A stretch of 64,000 bases of DNA from Chaetorhynchus papuensis (taxonomy: Eukaryota; Chordata; Aves; Passeriformes; Rhipiduridae): positions 25,212 to 89,211 of the forward strand of contig VWYX01000746.1 in the NCBI GenBank assembly GCA_013396525.1, read 5' to 3'. The position numbers were made by a program, and so were the translations under genes. Position 1 is the first letter of the stretch, and the number at the start of each line of letters is the position of its first letter. The notes under the pieces are model-generated. The model made no database searches and was not told where the DNA came from. It saw only the letters and a program-made list of their open reading frames with translations. Positions 24,901-37,045 of this stretch are shown here, one piece after another.

Positions 24901-27126
24901 CTGAAAGGAATGGGTTAGGGGTGCTCACTGAAGAAACCTTGAGGGAAAATAATCTTGTTTTCACTCCCTTAGGATGGCTGCAGCCAGCCAGAAACTGATG
25001 ATGCAGATGTAGAACTCAGGTAGTGTCTGATGGAGAGATCTCTATGTGCTTTCTCCAAAACCAAATTTGATAGCTTGCTCATATTTTAATCATGAAATCT
25101 GGGGGGAGGAGTACCCTCAAATCTTTGTTGAGTAGGTCACTGTCAGGTATTTGTTTTGCAGAGAGGAACAAAAGGATGGTAATTTGCTTGTTCTTCTGCT
25201 CTAGAGCATTTTCTGATGTACATCTCAGGTTACTTGTCTACATTATTTCATCTGGCGTTTTGTACTGTTTACAAGATACTATTTCCAAACTATAGCAAGA
25301 GGATATGCGTGAAATCTGAGCTTCAGTGGGAAATCTTTCCCTGACTTTACAGCAGAGTCAGGATCTAATCCTGAGCACTACTCATTTCTACCTGCAGAAA
25401 ATGTTGTGGTCCCAACAGAGTGAAGTTTATTGTTAAATTAGCATTTACTGTAAGATTCTGTGCTCAGTGGAGTGCAGATATTGAAAGTTTACATTATTTT
25501 AAAGTGTCTCCTTTCTTCCTGATGATCATAAATAACTCTCTAGGGTGCTTGAAACCAAAGTCTGCTGGTTTTTTCTATCATTTGTGTAATACTTTTGTTT
25601 CACTTTACTGCATACATATTTATTTTATTGTTGGGTTTGTTCAGAAGAGTTATCACAATGCAGATCAGATGGTTGATTAAATCACAGCTGGCTTTTAAAA
25701 ATACTTATAAAACCCCAGCATGCTTTTAAAGAGAAAACACATACATAGTTCAATGAATTCTGAAAGCAGATGTACAAAATACAGTGTGGAGAACTGTTCT
25801 TTTGTTCTTTGGAGTTAACCTTCAAAGTGTTTCTCCTATTTACTGCTCCTTTCAAAATAATTTTACTGCAGGAAACAGAAGAGATGTTAGGTAGGAGGGG
25901 CAATGACTTCAGCTCTGAGAATGTCACTAATTTGTTGCCTGGCAAGCAAGGTTATGTTTCCTGATGTTGTGGTAAACTGCCATTTTTTAGATGCCAGATT
26001 TGCCCCAAATACCTGAGTGGGGAACTTTTATCCCAACAGTTCATAGAATTGACTGTGAAAACCTCCAGCTGTCAGTTGTTTTCTGCTTCCCTGCCTATCA
26101 CAAGCAAGATCCCATCGCTGGTCAGGAATCTTCTTCCAGATGGTGAACGTAGCTTTAATTTGAAGTTTGCCTGATGAAGGGAGTAGTGAATGATTAAGCA
26201 CTCAGCAAGGCAAGAGGCAGTTCGTGACTCCTGTTTTCTTGAGAGCAAGGTGTTTAATCAAGCAATGAAGGGCCAGGAGAATGTAGCTACACAAATCTCA
26301 AATGTCATGATAGCACAGACATTGCTAATGCATTCTTGTCACTTGAGCCTGTCACTTCTCCAGAGTACAAGGTGTGAAATGCTCGCTCTAAATCTCTGTT
26401 AGGGAGCCACGGGAAGGCTCAGACTCTGCAAAAGCCTGTCTGCCTCATTTACCCCTGTGAACACTTCCAGTAACTTCAGCAGGACTAGCTACAGGAGTTA
26501 CAATATAACATGTTTCTAGAATTGGAGTGTGCATTGCCTTTCAGTGTTTCTGAGAACCAGTGCAGAATTCTGAGATTTAATCTTCCCCAGGCAAGCACAA
26601 AGTGATGTTGCTGCGGCCTGTTGGAATTTTTCCAGGTGACGCTACACTTTATATGTTGTTCCTGATACACATGTATTCAGAATGCTTAGAGAAATGAGCA
26701 CACATGACGGGAAATGAAATAAAACAGTGAGTTAAAATGAAGTTCTCTGCTGCAAAGACATCATAAACTTGGGGCTGATAAATCTTGTTGAAAAAGCGTT
26801 CAGTCAGGTCCACAGTTTTGCCATTGTTTCTTTAGCTCTGCTCTCAGAAAAAACAGCTCCCTTAGCATGAAAGAGTGATGCCTTTCTGCCCCTCTTCCCC
26901 TGGATGGTTTGGCTGCCTATTTTTCACAAAGTGGAAGAATGCAGGAGCAGAGCTATGGATCTTTCTGCAGTGACCCAAGCAAGGTTCTCTACAGAGCCCT
27001 GGCAGCGGCCCTCGTGCTCTGAGGGGCTGTGACTGAACACAGAAAAGCTGTCACATGCCTCGACCTCCGAGGCCACCCAGGGACATACAGGGCCTCCACA
27101 ATATCTGGAATTACACTTCACAGCAT

Positions 27127-27262
27127 GACAGAATATTCTGAGTTGGAAGGAACCCACAAGGATCATCCAGCCCAGCTTTTACGTGCATAGCCCTTACAGG
27201 GACTGAACCCACAACCCTGGCACTATCAGCACCATGCTCTGACCAACAGAGCTAATCTTGCA
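27127..27262 (-). mobile_element. tRNA-Ile-derived SINE with CR1 tail (TguSINE1-like)
   Basis: On the minus strand this begins ttagctctgttggtcagagc, a degenerate tRNA D-arm with the pol III A box, then ggtgctgatagtgcc, an anticodon arm with GAT (Ile), then gggttcagtccctg, the T-arm with the B box. The 3' part reads gatccttgtgggttccttcc and aactcagaatattctgt, which is a CR1 3' end. A tRNA-Ile head joined to a CR1 tail is the structure I recall for TguSINE1 of songbirds, a SINE mobilised by CR1. The arms carry mismatches and the acceptor stem is lost, so this is a fossil insertion, not a tRNA gene. It has the same orientation as SYT9. Confidence 0.85.
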
Positions 27263-28034
27263 ATAAATCTTAGAAAAAACCAGTTTGGGTGTCCTTTGAA
27301 GTTTCCTCTGCCATTTGTATCAGTTCAAAGTTTCCTGGGCGAGAAGAAAATCAGGAAAAGCCATAGATACATATATAGATACATACTGTGGGAATAATAT
27401 GTCCTTCTCCACAAGTCAGCTCCCAGTTCAGCTGCAACTTCTAATGATTTCCCCCCACAAAGGCCATGGGGAGGCCTGAAGACAGGCCTTGTGTGATTAT
27501 TTAGCAAATGGTATAGCCTTATCTTAATTTTGGCAAGCTCTATAATTTAGCCTGAAAGCACAAACCCCATGCCTCCTAGCACCAGTTATGATCCAGCATT
27601 TCCTCCCTTCTGTCCAGGTGATATCTTGTCCTCTATTACAGATCCTGGAATCCTGAAGGGTTAAAGTGTGAGACAGGTGACATCCTCTAACAAGACTCTG
27701 AAGGGGGCCAGAAAAATCTTTTGGTGAGAAAAGAGCCTGTGTGTGGTGGCACTTTCTTTCCTACCTGTTTACCTGGGTCACAGGTGTACTAGAAAAGATG
27801 AATTCAGGATTGTACCCCAGCACATCCACATTTTAGCTTGTATTAGTGATGCCATGATGATTTTTTGTCTTTTCCTTTATACCCCTGTTATACCTTTTTA
27901 CAATTTCTGTATTCTCAGTGCTTTTTGCCTGCATTCTTGGACTTGTTTGTCAAGCTGGGAGACTGAACATTTTAGAAGCTTCGTAGTGAGGGATCAGTGT
28001 GCCCAGAGCCCAAGGTCCTCTCCAGAACACATTT

Positions 28035-28312
28035 TGTAAACTGAGATAGAACCATCCAGGGGAAGGTTCCTTGGGGAGGGGGGCTCACTAAAGCCTCTCA
28101 TTGGGGAATTTTTGATAGATATGCTAATTAGTAAGACCTACAATGTTAGACCACATCTTTAGTAGAGAGGGCATTGCTGTGTGCATGGAGGTGCATTCGA
28201 CCTGGACATGGTGCACATAAGCATCCTTAAAATAAATACCAAGGTAAAATCCCTTTTCCCTTCTAACCATGTTTGACTCTTGATTTTAAGACCAAAAAAG
28301 GCATCATAGGGA
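28035..28312 (+). mobile_element. Possible LTR remnant
   Basis: This stretch ends with gcatccttaaaataaatacc and aaggtaaaatcccttttccc, then ...ttgattttaagaccaaaaaaggcatca. An AATAAA about 60 bp before a CA end, followed by a pyrimidine-rich segment, resembles the R/U5 part of avian retroviral LTRs. I could not find a matching TG start or a target duplication, so both limits are guesses and the assignment is weak. Confidence 0.3.
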
Positions 28313-29042
28313 GGCCAGCCTGTCGGTTATGGTGTGCTGGAGGTGCTTCCCAAATAGCTCAGCTATCCCCTGCCCCAATAAGCAGGATATCCTGCTGTGA
28401 CTTCAGGGCACAGTTACAGTGAATCCCTGAGGAAATTGTAACAAAAAATTCCACTTACTGTTAAATAAAAGGCCCTGGGAAAATAACATGAGAACTGGGT
28501 AAACAGACTGCACAGAGAGAGGGAAAATGTAAAACTCTGAAATACCCTGTTTGGTGGAGAAAGATGCCTGATGGCTGTGATATCTAGTGGGGATTAAAGG
28601 CTAAAAATGGCTTGAGGCTTTTCACATAAGCACAGGATGTTCAGCTGGAAGAATACTTTCAAGTTTGGCTCCAAATATTGAAACTTAATTTAAAGAGTAG
28701 GATTTTGCAGAAATTTTGATAAATCCATAAGCTATTGAAATGCTTTCTCTGACCTCTGCTAGAAAAAAAAAAGACAGAGTAAGCATTCCCAAAACTGTTC
28801 AATAATTAAATGCGTGTTTGAAGCGATTTTTTTTTTCCCTTCCTGGCTAAATACATGTTTAAATTGAAAGTTATATAACCCTGTAGAAAAAAGGCTATGG
28901 CACAGTCTAATCCTGAATTATGTGCAGAATGGTTACAACCAAGATCCCTTTAATACAGCTATTTTAGTCTTAAAGCTGTGCGAATGCTCTTTGCTCATCT
29001 TCAGGAACTGCTGCCTATGAATTGTAAAACACTGGAGCCAGA

Positions 29043-29064
29043 TTTTTTTTTTTTTTTTTTTTTT
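29043..29064 (+). repeat. Poly(T) tract, 22 bp
   Basis: A single uninterrupted run of T in intron 3; it reads as poly(A) on the SYT9 strand. No retrocopy is seen next to it on the minus strand. Confidence 0.85.
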
Positions 29065-32000
29065 ATTTGCAGCTCCTACTGACCATTTTGGATGGTATAA
29101 TTGAAGGACAAGCTTGGCTGACCAGGATCACATTTTGGCTTTGGTTTATATGCAGTCAGTGTCACTGTGAGCTTTTTCTCTCCCAGAGCCTTGTTTGAGA
29201 GAGTTTTCTGGGAAAAAAAGGATTGGCAGAGGAGGGTGAGAAGAAAGGAGAAGGGGGACGTGTAGAACAGGGACACTTACAGACACTTCCACTAACCAGG
29301 AAGCAGGAATTTAGGGTTGTGTCTAACCTTTCTCAGCAGGCAGCTAATGTGTGGAGGAAAATGTTCTTCACACACTATTGCTGTTCTGGGGCTGTTGTAC
29401 CAGGGAAACATGGAGGGTACAGGGACCATGGAGGACTCAAGAAGATGCAGCACTGATGGGCAGGGAAAGTACCAGTTTAGAAAGCAGGATTCTAATTTGA
29501 TACGGAATTTTCAGTTATTTCCATATTGAAGCAGAATATCCATCGCTTGACTTGAAACAATTTGCTTTCAAAATATTTTAAAACAGAGTCATAGAAATGC
29601 GTTCCAAATGAGAAATCAAAGCATCTTATTTTGAAATTTCGATTTTCTTAAAATACCAACTTTGAAGTATCTTGTTTTCTATTAAATTTTTTTAAACTGG
29701 AATGATGCCATTTCTACTACATAGGTTTTATTTTTATTCTTTTGTCTGCTTTAGTTTCTTTTGTTTGCTTGGTTGGTTGTATGCATGGGTTTTTTTTGCA
29801 GAGAAATATCCATAGTGACAAAGCTCCCTTGGAAATTCTGATGGCCGTGCTCCCGGGCTCTGTAAACTTCACGTGGTGCACACACACACACACATGGACA
29901 CAACTCTCTGAATTATTATTTCCTTAAACTGCTCCCAAGCCCCCAACAAATGGCAGCTGAAGCCTCAGTGATATTACAAGATCCATCCTGTTTCTGGCTA
30001 TGCCTGTGGAATTACAAGGCTGTTGGGTGATCCTGTGCATGGAATAGTCTCCATTCCTTTCAGAGCCAAGCATGCAGTGCTTGTACCACTGACTCAGGAC
30101 CCACGGAGCTGCACCTCAAACCCCTGCTCTCCAAGGCATTTGACCTTTTTTTTTTGCTCCTGACCCTTCCCAACTTTTTTTGTTTATTATTCTCACCATT
30201 ACCCAGTTCTCAAGCAGAATTAGGCATATGCCGGCCTTTAACTTTCTGAAAACTTGTTAATATTTTATCTCTACCCTGTGTGATTGTACATAATCGTGTC
30301 TGTCCTTTGTTTAGCCATGCTGAGTGCTGGCCCAGTATCATTTAAATGTATGGTATTCCTGATCAAGCTTCCCCTTCAAAGTAATTATTACAATCATTAA
30401 ATTAAGAAAGAAAAAAACCCAGAAGACAAAAGGAATAGCCCAGTGTTGAAAATTAATGCATTTAAATAGTAGTTTAAAAGATATTTAAAAAGCAAAACAC
30501 TGCAGCTGTTCTGCACTGTACACTGAGTACTGTACCTGTTGTGCTGATGCTGAAGCCTAATTAATTTCTATTTCATCCTTACTGTGGCAACCCTTAGGAA
30601 TCTGAAGGATTAAAGATCTATGACTTTCCAGCATCTTTTGGCTATGAAATGATTCATTACACATGCACTTTCATTTTTTTCTGTGCAGTTGATTAAGAAT
30701 AGACAGAAAAAATTGTGCAACAAAGGGTGACCTTGTGACCCAGGAGAAGATGAATATCCACTGATCTGCCTCTCAAAAGCAATTATGCTTTCTGGTTTGG
30801 GTTTTTTTTGAGTACTTCTCGGTTTGATTGTGGTTTTGGCTTTTTTAAAAATTTTTAAAGAAATTCATTAAACAAGGTGAATCTTATCCCTCGTATTTAC
30901 TGCCTTAAAATAGCCATGAAATAGCTGTTGTTGCTCCTTAGCTTTTGCCATGTTTTAAAACAGGCAAGACTCCTGGGTTTGCAAATCTGTCTCTTCTAAA
31001 GAGACTTGCATTTGCAAATGAATTAAATAGGTGCATCCCCACATCCATAACTGGTTGCTTCCCTGGTGCCAAAGCCTACTTGCTTTAAAGAAATACAGCA
31101 CCAGGTTAATACAGGATAGGTTTTCTGTATTAAAAACAAAAAAAAATATTAAAAAAATAAACTTTTGTTTCCCTTTTACTGACACAAAAAAAGAAGACAT
31201 GGCACTCAACATTGATGCCTTGGATTTGAATTTGTACACAGAGCCAGAGACTTGGTTTGTTTCTCTTCCTCCTCAAACTGTCAACTCAAAAATTTTGTTA
31301 ACCATTGTAAATATTTTAAAGGCTTTTCTGAGCTCTCGCTCAATGCCATCACTCCTCTAAACCCTGCAAGTTGCCAGAACAGGAATTTCAGAAATACTAG
31401 CTAAAACATCCTGACAAGCTAAACAGTTTTTAGAACTGGAGTAGGTGGACTTAGCTGATTTCCTGCCAGCTCCAGAGTCTGCACGCTGTCGAAGGAGATA
31501 AGCAGAGCAAGTGGAGTGGATTAAGGCTGGTGCCAGGAATCTGCAGATCCTGGACCTGCTCTCACTTGTGCCATCAGCAGTGCCATGTCTCTGAACAAGT
31601 CACATCCGTGTTGTCCAAGCCTGTTCCTCTGGAGGTGAGCTGAGGGCAGTATTTACCTGTTTTCAAAGAAGGATGTTTATTTTCCTCGATTTAGCCCTAA
31701 TCCTTATGACCTGCACCTATTCATATGCATTTGGCAGACACTGAACTGTTCACAGCTCTTAGCAGGAATGGACCTGAGCAACACAACTTTTGAGGAAGCT
31801 TTTTTTCAGTTGGGTCTGATTTCAGTATTTTATACTTTCATTATGCTTTCCATGAACAACTGACTGAAAAATTTAGCCTGTTTTCATCTCTCTTCCACAC
31901 ATACTGTGGTTGGCATTAGCATCTCTGAAACAGGGAACTTGAAACTTCCTTCTGGTGATGTTACGATTCCAGTTGCATCTCAGTTATACAACATAAATGC

Positions 32001-32458
32001 CTAAAAATACAAATTCTCAAATCTTTCTTGCTCGGGCAAACTCGAGAACAACAGCAGTGAACAATTAGCATTTTTAGAATGTAGAATTTCAAATACTCCA
32101 CACAAACTACACATGACAACCACCCCACTTTTTAACTCTCACTCTGTCAAAACACTAACATGCATCTTAAATTATTTTTTTTTCAATATGCTTTTATTTT
32201 CTGGATCCATGCAAAAGGAATTCAGCATTATCTGCTGCATTTTTGACCCAGACCCTAACAGAGCTTGAAGATTCTTACGAAGAGATGAAATCAATTTCTT
32301 GGCTTTGAAATTTCTGGCTCTTTCTGGATGTCAAAGTGAACAACTTGATAAACAGCTCATGTCTCTTCATTGCTTTGAACTATCCATAACTCTCTTTTGG
32401 GTTTTAGTAAACACATTCCTTAAAGTCTGTGCCATGTTATTTCTCAAATTCTGTGTGT

Positions 32459-32536
32459 TTCTGTACTCTCTTCTCTCTCAGATTCAGAAATATTTCCCTT
32501 GTTTCTGTACTCTCTCAGATTCAGAAATATTTCCCT
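32459..32536 (+). repeat. Two-copy tandem repeat of about 36-44 bp
   Basis: tttctgtactctcttctctc plus tcagattcagaaatatttcc is followed after two or three bases by a second copy with an 8-bp deletion in the CT run. Local duplication in intron 3. Confidence 0.9.
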
Positions 32537-35180
32537 TCTGTATTTCCAACCCCATTCTGTATCCTGATATATTGGTTGTTTTGAGATGAGAGAAAGCTGC
32601 CAATGGAGTGCTAGGAATAGGAGGTTTTTTTTAAAGTGTATATATGAGCTTAAACATTCAGAAAAAAGAGCAGTTTTTGTTGTTCCATGACTAGATATTA
32701 AACATAACTATATTTGACAACTGAAAAAATAGCAATCAGGGGCAGAAACTATATATACTGTAAGACCAAAGCCACAAATTGCCTTCTAAAATACCTTTCT
32801 TACTACAATTACCCCCCTCCTCTAAGTTGAGGTCACCTTTTTAAATACTTGTCCTCTCTAGAAAGTTCACCTGCTTATCAAGTGCCGGTGGCTGAGCACT
32901 TTGAGAATCCAAAGAGGCAGGATGAACCAGAGCTGGATTTCCAGCTGGCAGAAATTCTCTCTGTGCCCTGCATCAGCCCAGTGATGTTTAACAAGCAATC
33001 CTTGTTGAAAAGGATTTTCCTGTCCAGGGGCACAGCAAGTTATGCAAGGGGATACTTGGCACCTTCTGAAAGAGAAGGTTTTCCTTTCTCTGAAATGGAC
33101 AATCTGACACCTTCCTGTTTCACATCCAACACCTTCTTCTTTTATGGTTTTTCATTCTATCTTGTGGCAAAGCCATGTCTTTTTGCTTGATCACATTTGA
33201 GTTTGAAGATGGCAACAAAGGAAATACCAACCACTTTTGTTTTTCCTCTTCAAACATTCCATCAGTCCGTGAACAAACACAACCAAAAAATCCCACCCCA
33301 AACCCTGATTATGATTTAGATGCTGCTAAACAAAACATGCCAACAAGAGAAACCCAGGCTAAAAATAAAAAGCACCTTTTTTTTTCTTGATAAGACAGAA
33401 AGCAGCATAATCTGACTAGGACATATATATAAAAAAAAGCTTATCTAGTTCACTTCATGCTCATGCTGAAGTTGATCCATTTAATTATTTCTACCATTGT
33501 ACAGCCCACTGCTGCCTTTTTTCTGCTTGGAAAAAGTGTCAGTTTTTCCAAGCACGGAAGGAAAGGAGGGAGATTTTATGCTCAGAGGACCTGGGATTAG
33601 AAGAACAGTCATTTTGATATTGGAGATTCGTGTTTGGCACCAGACTGCTTTGAAGCATGTAAAAAATTTTTATGCTGATGTGCGTCTGTGTTAAGAAATA
33701 ATTTCAAACTCTGGGATGGTAACAGATGTCATAGTCCAAAGAATAAAAACTGCTGGTTTAGGATAAAAAAATCTCCCAGTGTTATTAGAAAACAGAAGAA
33801 AGCTCATGGCATAATAGGTCAGTTTAATGGCATTGTTTGCAGTAAAGCTGACATTTCAGGCATAATCTGCAGTGCTCACTTGAAGTAGGACATTTTGCTG
33901 GGCAGAGAAGGATTTGGTACATTCTTTTATATTGCTGTGTCAAATTGGATTAGAACACAATAAAATGAAGACTGTAAAATAAAGGCCTTTGGGCTCACTG
34001 GTTAGGCAGTGTAATAAGATGCACAAGGAATTAAAATGAATAGCACTCTTCAGAAGTATGGCAAACTTGTCATGTGTAGTTTGTGTGGAGTTTCCCTTTT
34101 TCTCATTCATTTCCTAGGTTTATCCCTCCTGTGTGCACTTTTTGTTGACCTACATAAAGTGAATTCCCTTCAGCAACTTTGCCCAGCATTTTTCTGTTCT
34201 CTAATTATTATTTGAAGCAAGACGACATTCAAAGATAAATTATTGAAAACCTGTTAACAGCGGATACAGTTTTGGTTCCCAACCACAAACTGCCCAATGG
34301 GGCTCGACACTTTGCCAAAATTTGTTTCTGAGTTTCCCTGATGCTGCCTGCTGGGCTGGAGTGCAACCACAGGAGTATTCACTGCAGCAGCATCACTGGG
34401 TAGCCCTGGATCAGGATCCAGCTTCTGCTGTCAGACTCCAAGATATCTCAGCTACACAGACAAGAAAATGGGCAGAAACTTGGTTTCTTAAATGATGCAT
34501 GGAGTATTTCTCAGAACCTCATGGACTGAATTCTAACCTTTGAAATTTTGGAAATGTTAATTGGTAAGCTGAGTACTCCACGCTTCCATTTATCTGATGC
34601 TCTTATCTCAGAGCTCACATTACCCAAAATTGGATGTGTCTCCTATGTACCATGAGTCACTTGCTTTGAAAAGACCTCTGCTAGCTGGAAAGCCATTGAC
34701 AAGTGTAGATGGCAGGTCGTGTGTTCTGTTTGGATAAACAGGGTTACACTTCACGGGAGAAATGCTATCAGGAGGAATTAATAAATGACTCATGTTTCAG
34801 TCCTGAATTTAATTTCAGATATTACAAAAAATCTGAATGCAAATGATATGCTGCATCACTTCTGAAATTTGGAAGAAGTGGTTCAAAAGAAAATACCAGA
34901 GCCAATCTTCTGCCCAAGTTAAAGGGAAAAAAGGACCCGTTCGTACCAAAGTAGCCCCAGTGTGCGTGCACATTCAACTCTCAGTTGACTGTAAAAAATG
35001 AAGCTGATCTTGGGACACTTAATGCTGTATGAAGGCAGCCTTTCACTTGGAATGACTGTCAGCTGCTCTGCCACAGCCTCACTTTTCCCTTGCAGCTGAA
35101 AAGCAGTAACTTCCCCTACAAAAGCCAGGTTTATCCTCCCCAACACCAAGTCTCCATGCCCCTGCCTGTACCCTGAGTGA

Positions 35181-35420
35181 GGAGCTGCTTGTGCTGCTGC
35201 TGCACTTCCATCCTTGTGTGGGACAGGATGGTGCAGAGAATTCACCTTAAAACCAGGAAAATATAAACTTTCATAAAGAATTTTCAAAGAAACAAAAAAA
35301 GGAACTGCTTGTGCAGCTGCTGCACTTCCATCCTTGTGTGGGACGGGATTGTGCAGAGAATTCACCTTAAAACCAGGAAAATACAAATTTTCATAAAGAA
35401 TTTTCAAAGGAAAAAAAAAA
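35181..35420 (-). repeat. 120-bp tandem duplication, about 94% identical, in an open frame
   Basis: Copy 1 begins ggagctgcttgtgctgctgc at 35181 and copy 2 begins ggaactgcttgtgcagctgc at 35301, exactly 120 bp apart. Both run through aaaaccaggaaaat and end in an A-run. They differ by about eight substitutions. Because 120 is 40 codons, a minus-strand frame from 35455 to 34919 (178 codons) stays open across both, giving two copies of a peptide with core LYFPGFKVNSLH and HKDGSAAAAQA. I recognise no protein family and see no splice or promoter support, so I do not call it a gene. Confidence 0.92.
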
Positions 35421-36501
35421 AAGGATTTAATCAGTTTGGTCTGTAATATGGACATGCTACCAGAGCACAGACGTGTAAGGTGAGGGTCTGAATTCAGGCA
35501 AGTTATTTGTCTGAATATCCTTACTTTTCATTGGCTTCTTTTTCTCAGTTTCAGTGCTTTCCTGAACTGAGGTCTAACAAACTTACCCTTTGATCTTACT
35601 GCTAATGATGTCTGGTTTATTTGACTCTAAAATGTGCACTCCACTGGAGCATGGTTTGACATTAGCAAATGAAATATTTACTGACACTTGGCTCTGGTGC
35701 CTTCACCTCTGTGGATTTCTGCAATGTATCATTCTCACTGAAGGTCTGTCCTCCAGAGGATGCGTGGGATTCATCTCTAATGGCCTTACAAGGAGGTTGG
35801 CTCCTGCTCTGAGCAGAAAGCTCCTTCTTTTTTGGAAGTAATTGCCATGATTTTAATCACTGTTTGGATTTCTGCACAGAATTTGCTAACAGAGACTTTG
35901 GGATAACAAAAATGCAGACTTCTAAAATACATTCCCCATTTCCCCAGGAACACAGTGATGCCAAACAAAGAGTTAAACAAATTAAGTGTGTTTCACAGCT
36001 TCCATGGAATAGCATTGTCTGAACTCTGTTTGGCTGGATTATAGCTGTGGGGTTTTCTGACTTTATGAGTAAAAGTCTTTAAAGAACTGAAGACTGCTAC
36101 ATAAGAAATGTTGAATCTGCAGTTCTGGCTGATTAGTGTGCTGCAAGTTACATAAAAACTCATGCAAAACAGGAAGACTGGCAAAATATGAAAAGTAGTA
36201 TTTCCTTAATAAATTTCAGATTAAGTAAGATTAAAACATTCTCCAGCATTTCTACCCTATCAGCAGGGCAATGACTAAACCCACTGTCTCCTACATAAAA
36301 CTTTCTTTAATATATCCAAAGAACAAGAAATGAGAACTGAAAATGTACTGTCAGTTTCCCTGGATTAAGGTCAAAGCTTGAGAAAGAGAGAGAATAGAGT
36401 ATTTTTCTTCACAAATTCAACAGACAATTTCAGTTACAATCAGGTTAGGGAAATAAAGTCAGAAACAAATAAAATTCAAAAAGAAAAATTGTAATACTTA
36501 C

Positions 36502-37045
36502 ATTGGTGACATATTCAATATCCTTCCAAATATTACATTCCCTGGGAAAATCTGCCAAATCTAAAAAATTATCCACTACCACTTGGCCAATCAAGTCGTG
36601 CCTGGAGAATCTGTCAAAGTCATACACAGAGAAATGGAGTTTCCTTGTGTTGAGATCATTGTACGGGACAGTAAATAAAAAAACTTCATCAAACACTGGA
36701 TTTAGGGTCTTTCTGTGCACTTTAGTCTGGTGTTTTGTTTTCCTGTCGGGAAGCAGATAGATCTTCACGTACGGATCCGAAGTTCCAGAGAAGTCCTTGG
36801 CTGGCAGGTTGATGGCCTTGTGAATCTTCACTATCAGCTGCTCTAAATCACAGTCATACTTGAGGATGAAGTTGAGCTTCCCACAGGCCTTGCTGTTACT
36901 CCTCCTGCCGTCGTCCGTGTCCAGCGACCTCTGCTTGTACAGCTCTGGCTTAATGCGGCCAATGCCCGTCAGCTGCTCCTGCTTCACCTGCTGGATGTTG
37001 AAGTCAGGGTTGGACAGGTTGAGCTGCCTCCGGATTGAATTGTGC
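36502..37045 (-). CDS. SYT9: SYT9 exon 3: linker and complete C2A domain
   Basis: This 544-nt exon is one base plus 181 codons. The acceptor is tttaag followed by GCACAATTC, and the donor is AAT followed by gtaagt. It begins HNSIRRQLNLSNPDF, passes through a Lys/Arg/Asp-rich stretch (YKQRSLDTDDGRR) and then encodes all of C2A from GKLNFILKYD to DIEYVTN. Calcium loop 1 (KDFSGTSDPYVK) supplies two Asp and loop 3 (YDFDRFSRHD) three, the full set of five acidic ligands, so C2A should bind calcium and anionic phospholipid. The basic strand DRKTKHQTKVHRKTLNPVFDE is the usual C2 polybasic region. A larger frame around the exon includes intron codons at both ends; splice sites and family similarity set the limits used here. 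Compared with remembered human SYT9 there is one residue fewer in the NIQQ...QEQL stretch. Confidence 0.95.

Larger units (their letters stand above)
10507..36501 (-). other. SYT9 intron 3 (about 25.9 kb)
   Basis: Intron between the C2A exon and the first C2B exon, bounded by GTAAGT and GGAACAG on the minus strand. It holds the solo LTR at 11.5 kb, CR1 fragments at 12.2, 13.4 and 21.7 kb, the tRNA-Ile/CR1 SINE at 27.1 kb, an LTR-like stretch near 28.0 kb, a TG microsatellite at 19.2 kb and the 120-bp duplication at 35.2 kb. No frame in it looks like a conserved protein on either strand. Confidence 0.88.

Noticed and set aside
27185..27256. tRNA-Ile gene on the minus strand
   Set aside because: The arms carry mismatches, the acceptor stem is missing and it runs directly into a CR1 tail, so it is the head of a SINE.
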